A DNA stretch of 45,655 nt from Clostridiales bacterium (lineage in GTDB: Bacteria; Bacillota; Clostridia; Christensenellales; Borkfalkiaceae), in NCBI GenBank assembly GCA_022508265.1, contig JAFLVP010000013.1:1-45655 (forward strand), written 5' to 3'. Under the pieces are notes generated by a model. The model had not been told where the DNA came from. It saw only the letters and a program-made list of their open reading frames with translations, and made no database searches. This document shows, one piece after another, positions 8,507-15,166 of this stretch. A program made the position numbers and the translations under genes. Numbering within the stretch: the first letter of the stretch is position 1; every line of letters starts with the position of its first letter.

Positions 8507-9286
8507 TTAAATATGTCTTATCTTATATTCTTTAAATCTGAAATCGGGTAATCTTCCGTCGATATTGTCGATTTGCTCAAGCGGAACGGACGCCTCTTTA
8601 AGTACCTCTTCCGCAATCTTTATATCTCCTACTCTATCGGCAGAATGGGCGTCAGAATCGATTACAAATCTTACACCTGTAGACGCCATTAAATTCAACT
8701 CTTCGGCAGAAATATGGCGTTTTTTGGTGTTGATTTCTATATAAGTGCCAAAGTCCGCGCAGCATTTTGCAACATCTTCAAGATTACAATAGCATTTGTA
8801 GTTGACGTGCGTCAAAATGTCAATTGGATTATTCTTAATTGCGTTTATATATGCTCGCGTGGTATTGTCGATTATCTTTTGAGAAGGTTTTTTTCCGAAC
8901 TTGTACGCCATATAGTTTTTAAGCATAATGTTGTACATATCAGAAAAGCTATTGTACTTTAAAACTTCATGTATACCGCAAAGATACAAGTCGAAATGCT
9001 CAAAATCATTCTCTTTTAAGTCAGTTGCGCCTTCAATAGAGATAAGATTGCTTTCGACCCCCAAAAGGACGTTTAAACCCGTCAGCTTTTTTGCTTCGTC
9101 AATTTCTTTTCTCAAATGGGGCAAATTCTTTCTCTTTAAACCGAACAGAAAATGATTTAAGCCGTGATCGGTTATGCCAATCTCTTTCAGTCCGATTTTT
9201 TTTGCTGCCCTCGCATTATCAAGAACTGTATCCTTTCCGTGCGAGTACGGTGTATGAGTATGGTAATCAGCCGTTAAAATCATCAA
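8507..9286 (-). CDS. PHP-domain metal-dependent phosphoesterase
   Basis: 259 residues forming a single PHP domain, related to YcdX and histidinol-phosphatase-like hydrolases. Metal ligands are recognisable: DYHTHTPYSHG (His9, His11), GITDHG (about residue 40), LLGVESN, CGIHE, ILTHVNYK and VIDSDAHS near the C-terminus. Proteins of this group hydrolyse phosphate esters with a trinuclear metal centre; the physiological substrate is unknown. Its start overlaps the end of murB by 20 nt, and it is followed at once by whiA, so it belongs to the murB-whiA-dnaE operon. PHP genes in this exact position are common in Clostridia. Confidence 0.88.
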   Translation of the reverse strand: MMILTADYHTHTPYSHGKDTVLDNARAAKKIGLKEIGITDHGLNHFLFGLKRKNLPHLRKEIDEAKKLTGLNVLLGVESNLISIEGATDLKENDFEHFDLYLCGIHEVLKYNSFSDMYNIMLKNYMAYKFGKKPSQKIIDNTTRAYINAIKNNPIDILTHVNYKCYCNLEDVAKCCADFGTYIEINTKKRHISAEELNLMASTGVRFVIDSDAHSADRVGDIKIAEEVLKEASVPLEQIDNIDGRLPDFRFKEYKIRHI

Positions 9287-10148
9287 ATTCTCCTATGTAA
9301 ACGACCTCTTCTTCAAGTAAAATGCCCGTTTTTTCGTAAACTTTTCTTTTGATAAACGAAATTATATTAAATACATTCTGCGCACTGCCACCGTTATTTA
9401 TAATAAAATTAGCGTGTTTGTGGCTTACGTATGCATTTCCTATCGAAAAACCTTTAAGCCCGCACTCGTCAATCAACTTTCCGGCACTGTAATTTATACT
9501 GTTTTTAAATACGCAACCGCAACTTCTGCCTGTGGGCTGATTTTTTCGAGATAATAAATAATTTTTTATGTTTTGTCTTACAACTTGACTTTCTGACCGA
9601 AAAAACGGCAATTCAATTTGTAAAATGCAGGCGCTTATGTCACGCATAGTACTATATTTATTGCCAAAATTACAGTTTTGATTAGTTAATTTCCTTATTT
9701 TTCCGTCAAAAATCCAAACATTTACTATGTCGTCGCCAATATGCCTTCGAGGTACCCCGCCGTTCATATAAGTTATTCCGCCGAGCGTTGCAGGAATTCC
9801 GGCAAGATATTCATAACCGACAGCGCCGTATTTTATACAAAATTTTAAGAATTCGTAAACTTTAACCCCACTTCCGCAAATTATGCTTTCATTCTTGATT
9901 TCAATTGAATTAAGATTTTTTGTGCTTATAACTGCACCGTTAAAATATTTATCTGAGGCAAGAATATTAGAGCCGTTACCTAAAATTACGTAATCTTTTT
10001 TTATGTGTTTTAAATAGTTAATTACTGCTTTAACTTCTTCAAAATTCTTCGGATAATATGCTATTCCCGCCTTTCCACCCAAGCCGTAGGTTGTATGTCG
10101 GGAAAAGTCAAAGTTAAGCTCGTAATCTATATTCTCAATAAATGACAA
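9267..10148 (-). CDS. murB: UDP-N-acetylenolpyruvoylglucosamine reductase
   Basis: 293 residues, matching type II MurB. It reduces UDP-GlcNAc-enolpyruvate to UDP-MurNAc with NADPH and FAD in peptidoglycan synthesis. FAD-binding motifs are TTYGLGG, VILGNGSNIL and AGIPATLGG-YMNGG. The catalytic region reads SCGCVFKNS near residue 210: the proton-donating Ser of GSxFKNP enzymes is replaced by Cys. The C-terminus has LIDECGLKG and HANFIIN. The start is TTG (10146-10148), supported by an AGAGG ribosome site about 6 nt upstream; no better ATG fits the conserved N-terminus. A weak promoter (TTGAAA 10186-10191, TATTAT 10163-10168) lies directly upstream. Confidence 0.95.
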   Translation of the reverse strand: MSFIENIDYELNFDFSRHTTYGLGGKAGIAYYPKNFEEVKAVINYLKHIKKDYVILGNGSNILASDKYFNGAVISTKNLNSIEIKNESIICGSGVKVYEFLKFCIKYGAVGYEYLAGIPATLGGITYMNGGVPRRHIGDDIVNVWIFDGKIRKLTNQNCNFGNKYSTMRDISACILQIELPFFRSESQVVRQNIKNYLLSRKNQPTGRSCGCVFKNSINYSAGKLIDECGLKGFSIGNAYVSHKHANFIINNGGSAQNVFNIISFIKRKVYEKTGILLEEEVVYIGEFDDFNG

Positions 10149-10201
10149 ATTCTACCTCTTATATAATATCATTTTTTTCGGTACATTTCAATGCTTTTCA
10201 A

Positions 10202-11122
10202 TTATTTAAATAATTTTTTTAGTTTTTTCAAATCATTGTTTGAAATTGCTCCGTCAATTTCGGCCTTTGTATTTTCACTTATAGGCGCAATAAGCTTATA
10301 TTCATACGAAATCTCTTCCAAATACTTCATTTCGTCGTTATATAGCCTCTTGCCATTTACCATAAGCCCGAGCTTTTCTACCTTTTCACTGTTTTTAAGC
10401 AAATACTTTATAAATTCCTCCGCTTTTAAGGCAAATTGAGCGTCTGACGAAGTTACTGATATATTTTGATATAAATCGTTGAACTCTGTCACGGACCTTA
10501 CAGCAAAACTTACGCCGCGCGTCTTTAAGCGAAAAATATCCCGCTGTGTTCCGAGCATATACTTGTATTTTCCGTTTATGAGACTTACGTACGCACCCGT
10601 TGGCCTTTCATACACGGCGCCCTCAATCCCACTCATCATTGCTGCTATCTTTGAATAATTTTCGGTTCCTTCGTTGATTACCGTATTATTTCCGCTCATA
10701 TCCGAAAAGTCCGAATTTTCGTCAAGGCACAAAAAACAGTACCCACCGTAGCACCACGTATAGTATGGCGTGCCGCCTTTTATATAGTTTTCAATGCCGA
10801 AAGTTCCCGCCCCGTACGAAATTAAATCGGGAATTGTTCCTTTTTTGAGGTTTTCACGCGCCGCCGCTGCGGTCAGAGTTGTGACCGTAATGTAGCAGTT
10901 ACCGCTCTTTGAAAAATCGTTTGCAATACTTTGCAAAAATGACGCACGGGAACCCTTTCCACCTTCGAAACTGTCAATCTCCCATAGGTTTAGTACAAAC
11001 ATTTTACTTTTTGATGACGCCGAGCTCTTTGTTGCCGACATTATCGGCATTGTAACTAAAATTGCTACGCACAGAAGGCACAAAAAAGCCACTCTTACTT
11101 TTTTATTAAAAATTTTACGCAT
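10202..11122 (-). CDS. Secreted extracellular solute-binding-like protein, no transporter partner
   Basis: 306 residues. An N-terminal signal sequence (basic RKIFNKKVR, hydrophobic about 10-29) targets it outside; there is no lipobox cysteine after the hydrophobic stretch, so it is secreted or membrane-anchored. The body resembles family 1 bacterial solute-binding proteins: FVLNLWEIDSFEGG at the start, a short acceptable ligand lobe (IPDLISYGAGTFG), and an AEEFIKYLLKNS segment near the end. It is shorter than typical sugar-binding proteins (400 or more residues). No ABC permease or ATPase is near. It lies directly upstream of murB. No Shine-Dalgarno is visible before the ATG. The function is inferred only from fold-like similarity. 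Confidence 0.65.
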   Translation of the reverse strand: MRKIFNKKVRVAFLCLLCVAILVTMPIMSATKSSASSKSKMFVLNLWEIDSFEGGKGSRASFLQSIANDFSKSGNCYITVTTLTAAAARENLKKGTIPDLISYGAGTFGIENYIKGGTPYYTWCYGGYCFLCLDENSDFSDMSGNNTVINEGTENYSKIAAMMSGIEGAVYERPTGAYVSLINGKYKYMLGTQRDIFRLKTRGVSFAVRSVTEFNDLYQNISVTSSDAQFALKAEEFIKYLLKNSEKVEKLGLMVNGKRLYNDEMKYLEEISYEYKLIAPISENTKAEIDGAISNNDLKKLKKLFK

Positions 11123-11148
11123 ATTCTATTGTATTTTGTATTTTCGAC

Positions 11149-11280
11149 AAAAATACATAGGGAGTATCCGTAACGAATACTCCCTCCGCTTAACCATCAA
11201 AACGTTACAACGCTTTAACAGATAAGCATATATATTAAAGCGTTGCCGCTTGTACTAATATCTTGCGCAAGCAAATTAAA
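11149..11280 (-). promoter_or_regulatory. Candidate structured leader/attenuator before the binding-protein and murB genes
   Basis: A minus-strand promoter (TTGCGT 11304-11309, AATAAT 11281-11286, 17-nt spacer) would start a leader near 11274. The RNA can form a long helix from the repeat at 11208-11245, then an 11-bp hairpin (11160-11184) with a nearby U-run (11149-11153). The second hairpin pairs fully only as minus-strand RNA, where a G-U wobble replaces a C-A mismatch. The arrangement, sensor-like stem then terminator-like stem then gene, resembles an attenuator. It matches no riboswitch class that I recognise. Confidence 0.4.
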
Positions 11281-11333
11281 ATTATTCTTTAATATGAAAA
11301 ATCACGCAATTTTATATAAAATAAATATAAGTT

Positions 11334-11361
11334 AAGCCCGACTGCTACTGCAGCCGGGCTT
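11334..11361 (-). terminator. Probable terminator-like hairpin after the nucleoside phosphorylase gene
   Basis: AAGCCCGACTGC / GCAGCCGGGCTT with a 4-nt loop is a 12-bp stem with one mismatch. It lies about 77 nt past the stop codon. No strong U-run follows, so termination would be weak or factor-dependent. Confidence 0.45.
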
Positions 11362-11437
11362 GATACAATTTTAACATTAGTATAACTTACTATTTATATC
11401 GTATATATTGTTTGAGAAATGGGAATTTACTGACCGT

Positions 11438-12205
11438 CTATAAATCTTTTACGCACTTCAAGGCGTATTCTATGAGGTTTCGGCGCACCTCTTTCGCCTC
11501 GTGGAAGTTTCGGCTATCGTAGCCGTCGCCGCTCAAATCATCGCCGCAATATAGAATTTGTCCGAATTTTGCCCCGCGAAAACGCGCCACGGCAATCATC
11601 GCCGAACACTCCATCTCCACAGTAACGCACCCCTGCATACGGCGGAGGGCGACTTTTTCCTCTGTTTCGCGGTAAAATGCGTCCGTAGTCCACGTTTTCC
11701 CGGTAATATGCGGCAGACCAAGTTCAGACAATTTATCCGCAATATGCTTTACGACTTCTGCATCCGCCTGAATTTCATACGACGGAGGTGCATAATGAAA
11801 GCTCGCACCCTCGTCGCGCACCGCCGCGTCGGGAATGACGAGCGCGCCCAAGGGATTTGGCGTAAGCGTACCGGCCGAGCCGCAGGCAACGATTTTCTTT
11901 ACCCCGCCCGAAACCAACTCTTCTATCTGTCCGGCTATCCCCGACGAACCGAGAAATCCAACTGTCAATGCAATCCGGGTACCGCACATATCGATGGCAT
12001 AGATAGGAATTGTACACGTACAGCTTGAAATTCGACTGATGACGATTGCTCCGTATTTTTTTGCAATTTCCTCCACGCTCGTGTGTGAAAAAGCAATCAC
12101 ACAGCGCTCGGGCAAATCCTTCGGCGAGGTAGAAAAATCGTCGGGCCGCATCTTTGCCGTCAAGTTTTTATCAAATTCAAGCAATGCAATTTCCTTTTGC
12201 TCCAT
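11438..12205 (-). CDS. Nucleoside phosphorylase (uridine/purine phosphorylase, PNP_UDP_1 family)
   Basis: 255 residues, the typical length for trimeric/hexameric nucleoside phosphorylases, which split nucleosides with phosphate into base plus (deoxy)ribose-1-phosphate for salvage. Family signs are the phosphate-binding GSSGIAGQIEELVSGG region, ACGSAGTLTPNP, the base-binding stretch TWTTDAFYRET, and the ribose-binding VEMECSAMIAVARFRG with its catalytic Glu-Met-Glu. Similarity is closest to uridine-phosphorylase-like members; the base preference cannot be read from sequence. A GGTGAA ribosome site precedes the ATG. It is monocistronic with its own promoter. Confidence 0.87.
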   Translation of the reverse strand: MEQKEIALLEFDKNLTAKMRPDDFSTSPKDLPERCVIAFSHTSVEEIAKKYGAIVISRISSCTCTIPIYAIDMCGTRIALTVGFLGSSGIAGQIEELVSGGVKKIVACGSAGTLTPNPLGALVIPDAAVRDEGASFHYAPPSYEIQADAEVVKHIADKLSELGLPHITGKTWTTDAFYRETEEKVALRRMQGCVTVEMECSAMIAVARFRGAKFGQILYCGDDLSGDGYDSRNFHEAKEVRRNLIEYALKCVKDL

Positions 12206-12240
12206 AGTGTTTCACCGTAAAATTACTGTTTAGCAATTAC

Positions 12241-12268
12241 ATTATATCACAAAGCGGGAAAAAAGCAA
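12241..12268 (-). promoter_or_regulatory. Promoter of the nucleoside phosphorylase gene
   Basis: -35 TTGCTT (12263-12268) and -10 TATAAT (12241-12246), spacer 16 nt. The -35 overlaps the U-run of the preceding terminator hairpin. Confidence 0.6.
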
Positions 12269-12296
12269 GAGCAACGATAATGCTCTCGTTGCTCTT
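12259..12296 (-). terminator. Second terminator downstream of yebC
   Basis: An 11-bp perfect stem AAGAGCAACGA / TCGTTGCTCTT (12267-12277 / 12286-12296) with an 8-nt loop is followed on the minus strand by GCTTTTTT. It stands in tandem with the hairpin at 12323-12347. Confidence 0.7.
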
Positions 12297-12322
12297 TAAA
12301 ATGTTTATACAAAATTAAATCC

Positions 12323-12347
12323 AAAATTGCCTTTTTGCGGCAATTTT
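12323..12347 (-). terminator. First terminator downstream of yebC
   Basis: AAAATTGCC / GGCAATTTT, 9-bp stem with a 7-nt loop, A-rich before and T-rich after on the minus strand, 9 nt past the yebC stop. Confidence 0.75.
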
Positions 12348-12356
12348 AAATAAAAT

Positions 12357-13094
12357 TTATTCTTCCTCGTCTTCGGGAATTTCAACATTGTGATAAATGG
12401 ACTGAACGTCGTCCAATTCATCGAGCTTATCTAGCATCCTTTTAAAAGTTTCAAGCTTTTCGCTGTCAAGCGTTATATAGTTTTGAGGAACCATCTTGAT
12501 TTCCGCTTCAAGGAAAGTAACCTTTTTATCTTCGAAATACTTGCGGGCTACGGACCAGTTTTCGGGCGTTGTGTACACTTCATATGCATCGTCAAGTACA
12601 ACGTAATCGTCAGCGCCTGCCTCCAAGCAGTATTCCATCATAGTATCCTCGTCAAGCGCAACTGTACGTTCAATAACGAGAACACCCTTATTATCGAACA
12701 TATACGAAACGCAACCGGTATTGCCCATCTGGCCGCCGCACTTGCCCATCGTCGAACGAATATCGCCAGCTGTTCTGTTTACATTATCGGTAAGCGTTTT
12801 TATAATTACGGCGGAACCGCCCACGCCGTATCCCTCGTAGGTAAGCTCTTTATAGTCCTTATCTCCAAGCTCGCCTGCCGCTTTTGCAATGCAGCGCTTT
12901 ATATTTTCGTTAGGCATATTCGCTGCCTTTGCTTTTGCGATAACGTCTGCAAGTTTAGAGTTGGTATCGGGATTGGGATTGGATTTGGCGGCAACAGCAA
13001 GCTCTCTTCCTATTTTAGTGAACACTGCGGCGCGCGCGGCGTCGGTCTTGCCTTTCTTTGCCTGAATATTGTGCCATTTGGAATGTCCTGACAT
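12357..13094 (-). CDS. YebC/PmpR (TACO1) family protein
   Basis: 245 residues, standard for YebC. The family was first described as DNA-binding regulators and more recently as translation factors that relieve ribosome stalling at proline runs. The N-terminal signature MSGHSKWHNIQAKKGKTDAA is intact, followed by FTKIGRELAVAAK, the central NMPNENIKRCI and YEGYGVGG motifs, and an acidic C-terminal tail. GAGGTAA is the ribosome site. Upstream (8 nt) lies the TrmH-type methyltransferase gene, so they are probably cotranscribed. Whether it acts in transcription or translation here cannot be read from the sequence. Confidence 0.96.
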   Translation of the reverse strand: MSGHSKWHNIQAKKGKTDAARAAVFTKIGRELAVAAKSNPNPDTNSKLADVIAKAKAANMPNENIKRCIAKAAGELGDKDYKELTYEGYGVGGSAVIIKTLTDNVNRTAGDIRSTMGKCGGQMGNTGCVSYMFDNKGVLVIERTVALDEDTMMEYCLEAGADDYVVLDDAYEVYTTPENWSVARKYFEDKKVTFLEAEIKMVPQNYITLDSEKLETFKRMLDKLDELDDVQSIYHNVEIPEDEEE

Positions 13095-13102
13095 ACTTTA
13101 CC

Positions 13103-13831
13103 TCACTTTTTGTATTTAAGTTGATACATTGCAATTCCTGCGGAAACGGCGGCGTTTAGGCTCTCGCAAGTTTCCTGCATGGGTATTTTTACTTTGAACT
13201 GCGATTTTACTTTAATTACAGGGCTCAAACCGCCGCCCTCGTTACCTATGCAAAGACAGAATTTTTCGGGCGGAACAAAATTAAAGATATCCTCTCCAGA
13301 CATATCGGCGCAAATTAGCGGAACGCCTTCAAGTACGGACAGAATTTCCTCACAAGTGCCCGTATATACTTTTACAAAAAAAATTCCGCTCATACTGGCG
13401 CGTACCGCCTTGGGCGAATAAGCGTCGGTGCAGTTTATAGCGTAAATTTCGGAATATCCTGCCGCGTTTGCCGTGCGTATTATCGTACCCAAATTGCCGG
13501 GGTCCTGAAGCCTGTCCAAGAGAATACAGCTGTTTTTAGGCGGCTGAAGTCCATTAACGGGCAAGCTGACTATCGCAAGCACACCCTGCGGAGTCTTTTC
13601 CGAAGAAATAGCTTTAAAAACGCTTTCGGATACTATCTGCGCGCCGTTGAAAGTATCAATCAACTCTTCTGTGCAGATAATTTTCCTGATATCTCCGCCG
13701 GCAGCAATACACTCTTTTACGGGCTTAATACCCTCTACTATATACGACATTTCGGCAATTCTGAACTTCTTGTCCGATTGGAGTTTAATTATATCTTTGA
13801 TTATAGGATTCGATTTGGAAGTTATTATCAT
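13103..13831 (-). CDS. TrmH/SpoU-family RNA 2'-O-methyltransferase
   Basis: 242 residues. The N-terminal substrate-binding region (1-95) begins IITSKSNPIIKDIIKLQSDK, and the SPOUT methyltransferase domain carries the three knot motifs: LDRLQDPGNLGTIIRTA (motif 1 with the catalytic Arg), LCIGNEGGGLS (motif 2) and ESLNAAVSAGIAMYQ (motif 3). Such enzymes methylate a ribose in rRNA or tRNA with S-adenosylmethionine. Its place after infC-rpmI-rplT matches the B. subtilis ysgA position and points to 23S rRNA. A terminator separates it from rplT. No ribosome site is obvious. The exact nucleotide target is unknown. Confidence 0.9.
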   Translation of the reverse strand: MIITSKSNPIIKDIIKLQSDKKFRIAEMSYIVEGIKPVKECIAAGGDIRKIICTEELIDTFNGAQIVSESVFKAISSEKTPQGVLAIVSLPVNGLQPPKNSCILLDRLQDPGNLGTIIRTANAAGYSEIYAINCTDAYSPKAVRASMSGIFFVKVYTGTCEEILSVLEGVPLICADMSGEDIFNFVPPEKFCLCIGNEGGGLSPVIKVKSQFKVKIPMQETCESLNAAVSAGIAMYQLKYKK

Positions 13832-13832
13832 A

Positions 13833-13861
13833 TAAAAAATTAAGCCTTATAAAAGGCTTAA
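13833..13861 (-). terminator. Terminator downstream of rplT
   Basis: TTAAGCCTT / AAGGCTTAA (13840-13848 / 13853-13861), 4-nt loop, followed by TTTTTT on the minus strand. It ends the infC-rpmI-rplT operon. Confidence 0.85.
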
Positions 13862-13867
13862 AATTTC

Positions 13868-14218
13868 TTATAACGCTTGCTTTGCCTTCTCTGCAAGTGC
13901 AGCAAAAGCGTTTGCATCGTTTACGGCAAGGTCGGCAAGTATCTTTCTGTTGAGAGTAATACCCGCGTTTTTAAGACCGTGCATAAATTTTGAGTAGGAA
14001 AGTCCGTTAATTCTTGCTGCAGCGTTGATACGAGCAATCCAAAGGCTGCGCATATCGCGTTTTCTCAGCTTTCTGCCGATATAAGCATAGTTTAAGGACT
14101 TCATAACCGCTTCACGAGCGATTCTGTAAGACTTTGATTTGTTGCCGAAATAGCCTTTTGCAAGGCGCATAATTTTTCTACGCTTCTTTAAAGCGTTGAC
14201 AGTTCTTTTAATACGCAT
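13868..14218 (-). CDS. rplT: 50S ribosomal protein L20
   Basis: 116 residues, normal for L20, an early 23S-binding assembly protein and, in this operon, the translational or attenuation repressor of infC-rpmI-rplT. The N-terminal basic extension [17 protein letters not shown] and the [16 protein letters not shown] region are typical, followed by [14 protein letters not shown] and [11 protein letters not shown] strong AAGGAGG ribosome site lies just upstream. It is the last gene of the operon. Confidence 0.98.
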   Translation of the reverse strand: MRIKRTVNALKKRRKIMRLAKGYFGNKSKSYRIAREAVMKSLNYAYIGRKLRKRDMRSLWIARINAAARINGLSYSKFMHGLKNAGITLNRKILADLAVNDANAFAALAEKAKQAL

Positions 14219-14229
14219 AGTTACCCTCC

Positions 14230-14430
14230 TTAATCCTTATAAGGAATCATTGACTTAACAGTAGATTCCTGCGTTGTGGAAACAAGCGTATTGGTACGCA
14301 AATTTCTCTTTCTTTTTCTGTTTTTGGTTTCTGCTTTGTGGTTCTTGCCGCCGTGAGGTCTCTTAACCTTACCCGTTGCGGTAAGCCAGAAGCGTTTTTT
14401 GCTGCCGCTGTGCGATTTCTGCTTAGGCAT
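14230..14430 (-). CDS. rpmI: 50S ribosomal protein L35
   Basis: 66 residues, the usual size. It begins [20 protein letters not shown], a standard L35 start, and is strongly basic with [19 protein letters not shown]. It sits between infC and rplT, 11 nt before rplT, with AGGAGG as its ribosome site. Confidence 0.98.
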   Translation of the reverse strand: MPKQKSHSGSKKRFWLTATGKVKRPHGGKNHKAETKNRKRKRNLRTNTLVSTTQESTVKSMIPYKD

Positions 14431-14462
14431 TGTGTTGTCCTCCTATATAATTTGAAATGTTT

Positions 14463-14981
14463 TTACGATTTTACGGGCGAGAGTATCATTGTAATATTTC
14501 TGCCCTCTGTAGTAGGTTTCTTATCTTGAACCGCCTTGCCTTCAAGTCCTTCAAAAAAGTCATTCATAACTTTGACGCCTTGATAAGAACGGGCATTTTC
14601 ACGGCCTTTCATTCTTATGGAAACCTTGACCTTGTTGCCCGCCTCTAAAAATTTAAGGCACTGCTTGGTCTTGACCGCGATATCGCCTACGTCAATAGTC
14701 ATAGAAAGGCGGATTTCCTTGATTTCCACAACCGTCTGGTTTTTGCGGTTTTCTTTGTCGCGTTTTGCCTGTTCGTACTTGAATTTGGAATAATCCATAA
14801 TTTTACATACGGGCGGTACTGCGTTGGGGGATATCTTTACAAGGTCCAAATCGGCTTCATTTGCAAGGGCTTGTGCCTCTCTGCTACTCATAATGCCAAT
14901 CATTACTCCGTCTGCGCCGATAACTCTTACTTCCTTGTCGCGGATAGCCTCATTTATGGAATGCAAGTCTTTGATAATCAT
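14463..14981 (-). CDS. infC: Translation initiation factor IF-3
   Basis: 172 residues. IF-3 binds the 30S subunit, prevents premature subunit joining and checks the start codon. The N-domain starts HSINEAIRDKEVRVIGADG, the linker region contains DYSKFKYEQAKRDKENRKNQ, and the C-domain has EIRLSMTIDVGDIAVK and KVSIRMKGRE. Unlike many infC genes, which use a rare AUU start, this one has an ATG with GAGAGG about 4 nt away. A rho-independent attenuator lies about 25 nt upstream, so expression is probably controlled by L20 at the RNA level. Confidence 0.97.
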   Translation of the reverse strand: MIIKDLHSINEAIRDKEVRVIGADGVMIGIMSSREAQALANEADLDLVKISPNAVPPVCKIMDYSKFKYEQAKRDKENRKNQTVVEIKEIRLSMTIDVGDIAVKTKQCLKFLEAGNKVKVSIRMKGRENARSYQGVKVMNDFFEGLEGKAVQDKKPTTEGRNITMILSPVKS

Positions 14982-15114
14982 TTACCTCTCAAAAAATTTA
15001 CCGAAAAAATCGGGCTGCAAAAGCAACCCGATATAATGCAAGACAAAATAAGTCTTAAAAACATTATTAGCCGAACAAAATTTCCGTACGGCGAAAGGGG
15101 TAACCTTTGCTTTG
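14982..15114 (-). promoter_or_regulatory. L20-type leader of the infC-rpmI-rplT operon with attenuator
   Basis: About 133 nt of minus-strand leader. The attenuator is a 10-bp stem (15009-15018 with 15023-15032, loop AAAA in the given strand) followed by a run of T (15004-15009 complement). One pair is G-U in minus RNA but C-A in plus RNA, so the hairpin acts only leftward. Upstream stretches near 15056-15110 contain alternative pairing partners. Firmicutes L20 leaders have this position and layout; the match is by layout, not a model search. Confidence 0.7.
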
Positions 15115-15121
15115 CCTAAAT

Positions 15122-15150
15122 ATAATAACTCAAATAAATATATATGTCAA
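15122..15150 (-). promoter_or_regulatory. Promoter of the infC operon
   Basis: -35 TTGACA (15145-15150) and -10 TATTAT (15122-15127) with a 17-nt spacer on the minus strand, between the thrS stop and the infC leader. Confidence 0.8.
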
Positions 15151-15166
15151 ATAATTTTAACGGTTT

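Larger units (their letters stand above)
11123..11437. other. 315-nt non-coding stretch rich in inverted repeats
   Basis: No plausible gene. From left to right it holds a 25-nt hairpin at 11160-11184, an 11-bp perfect inverted repeat (11208-11218 / 11235-11245), a 10-bp palindrome CTTGCGCAAG (11262-11271), a weak promoter (11281-11309), and a 12-bp near-perfect hairpin (11334-11361). The left half is interpreted as a leader of the binding-protein gene and the right hairpin as the end of the nucleoside phosphorylase transcript. Confidence 0.7.

Noticed and set aside
11208-11361. Short matches to rRNA 3' ends (GTACTAATA near 11252, GTTAAGCCCG near 11331) suggested an rRNA remnant.
   Set aside because: Only 8-10 nt stretches match, in the wrong relative arrangement, with no conserved core sequence between them. 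Chance resemblance is more likely.
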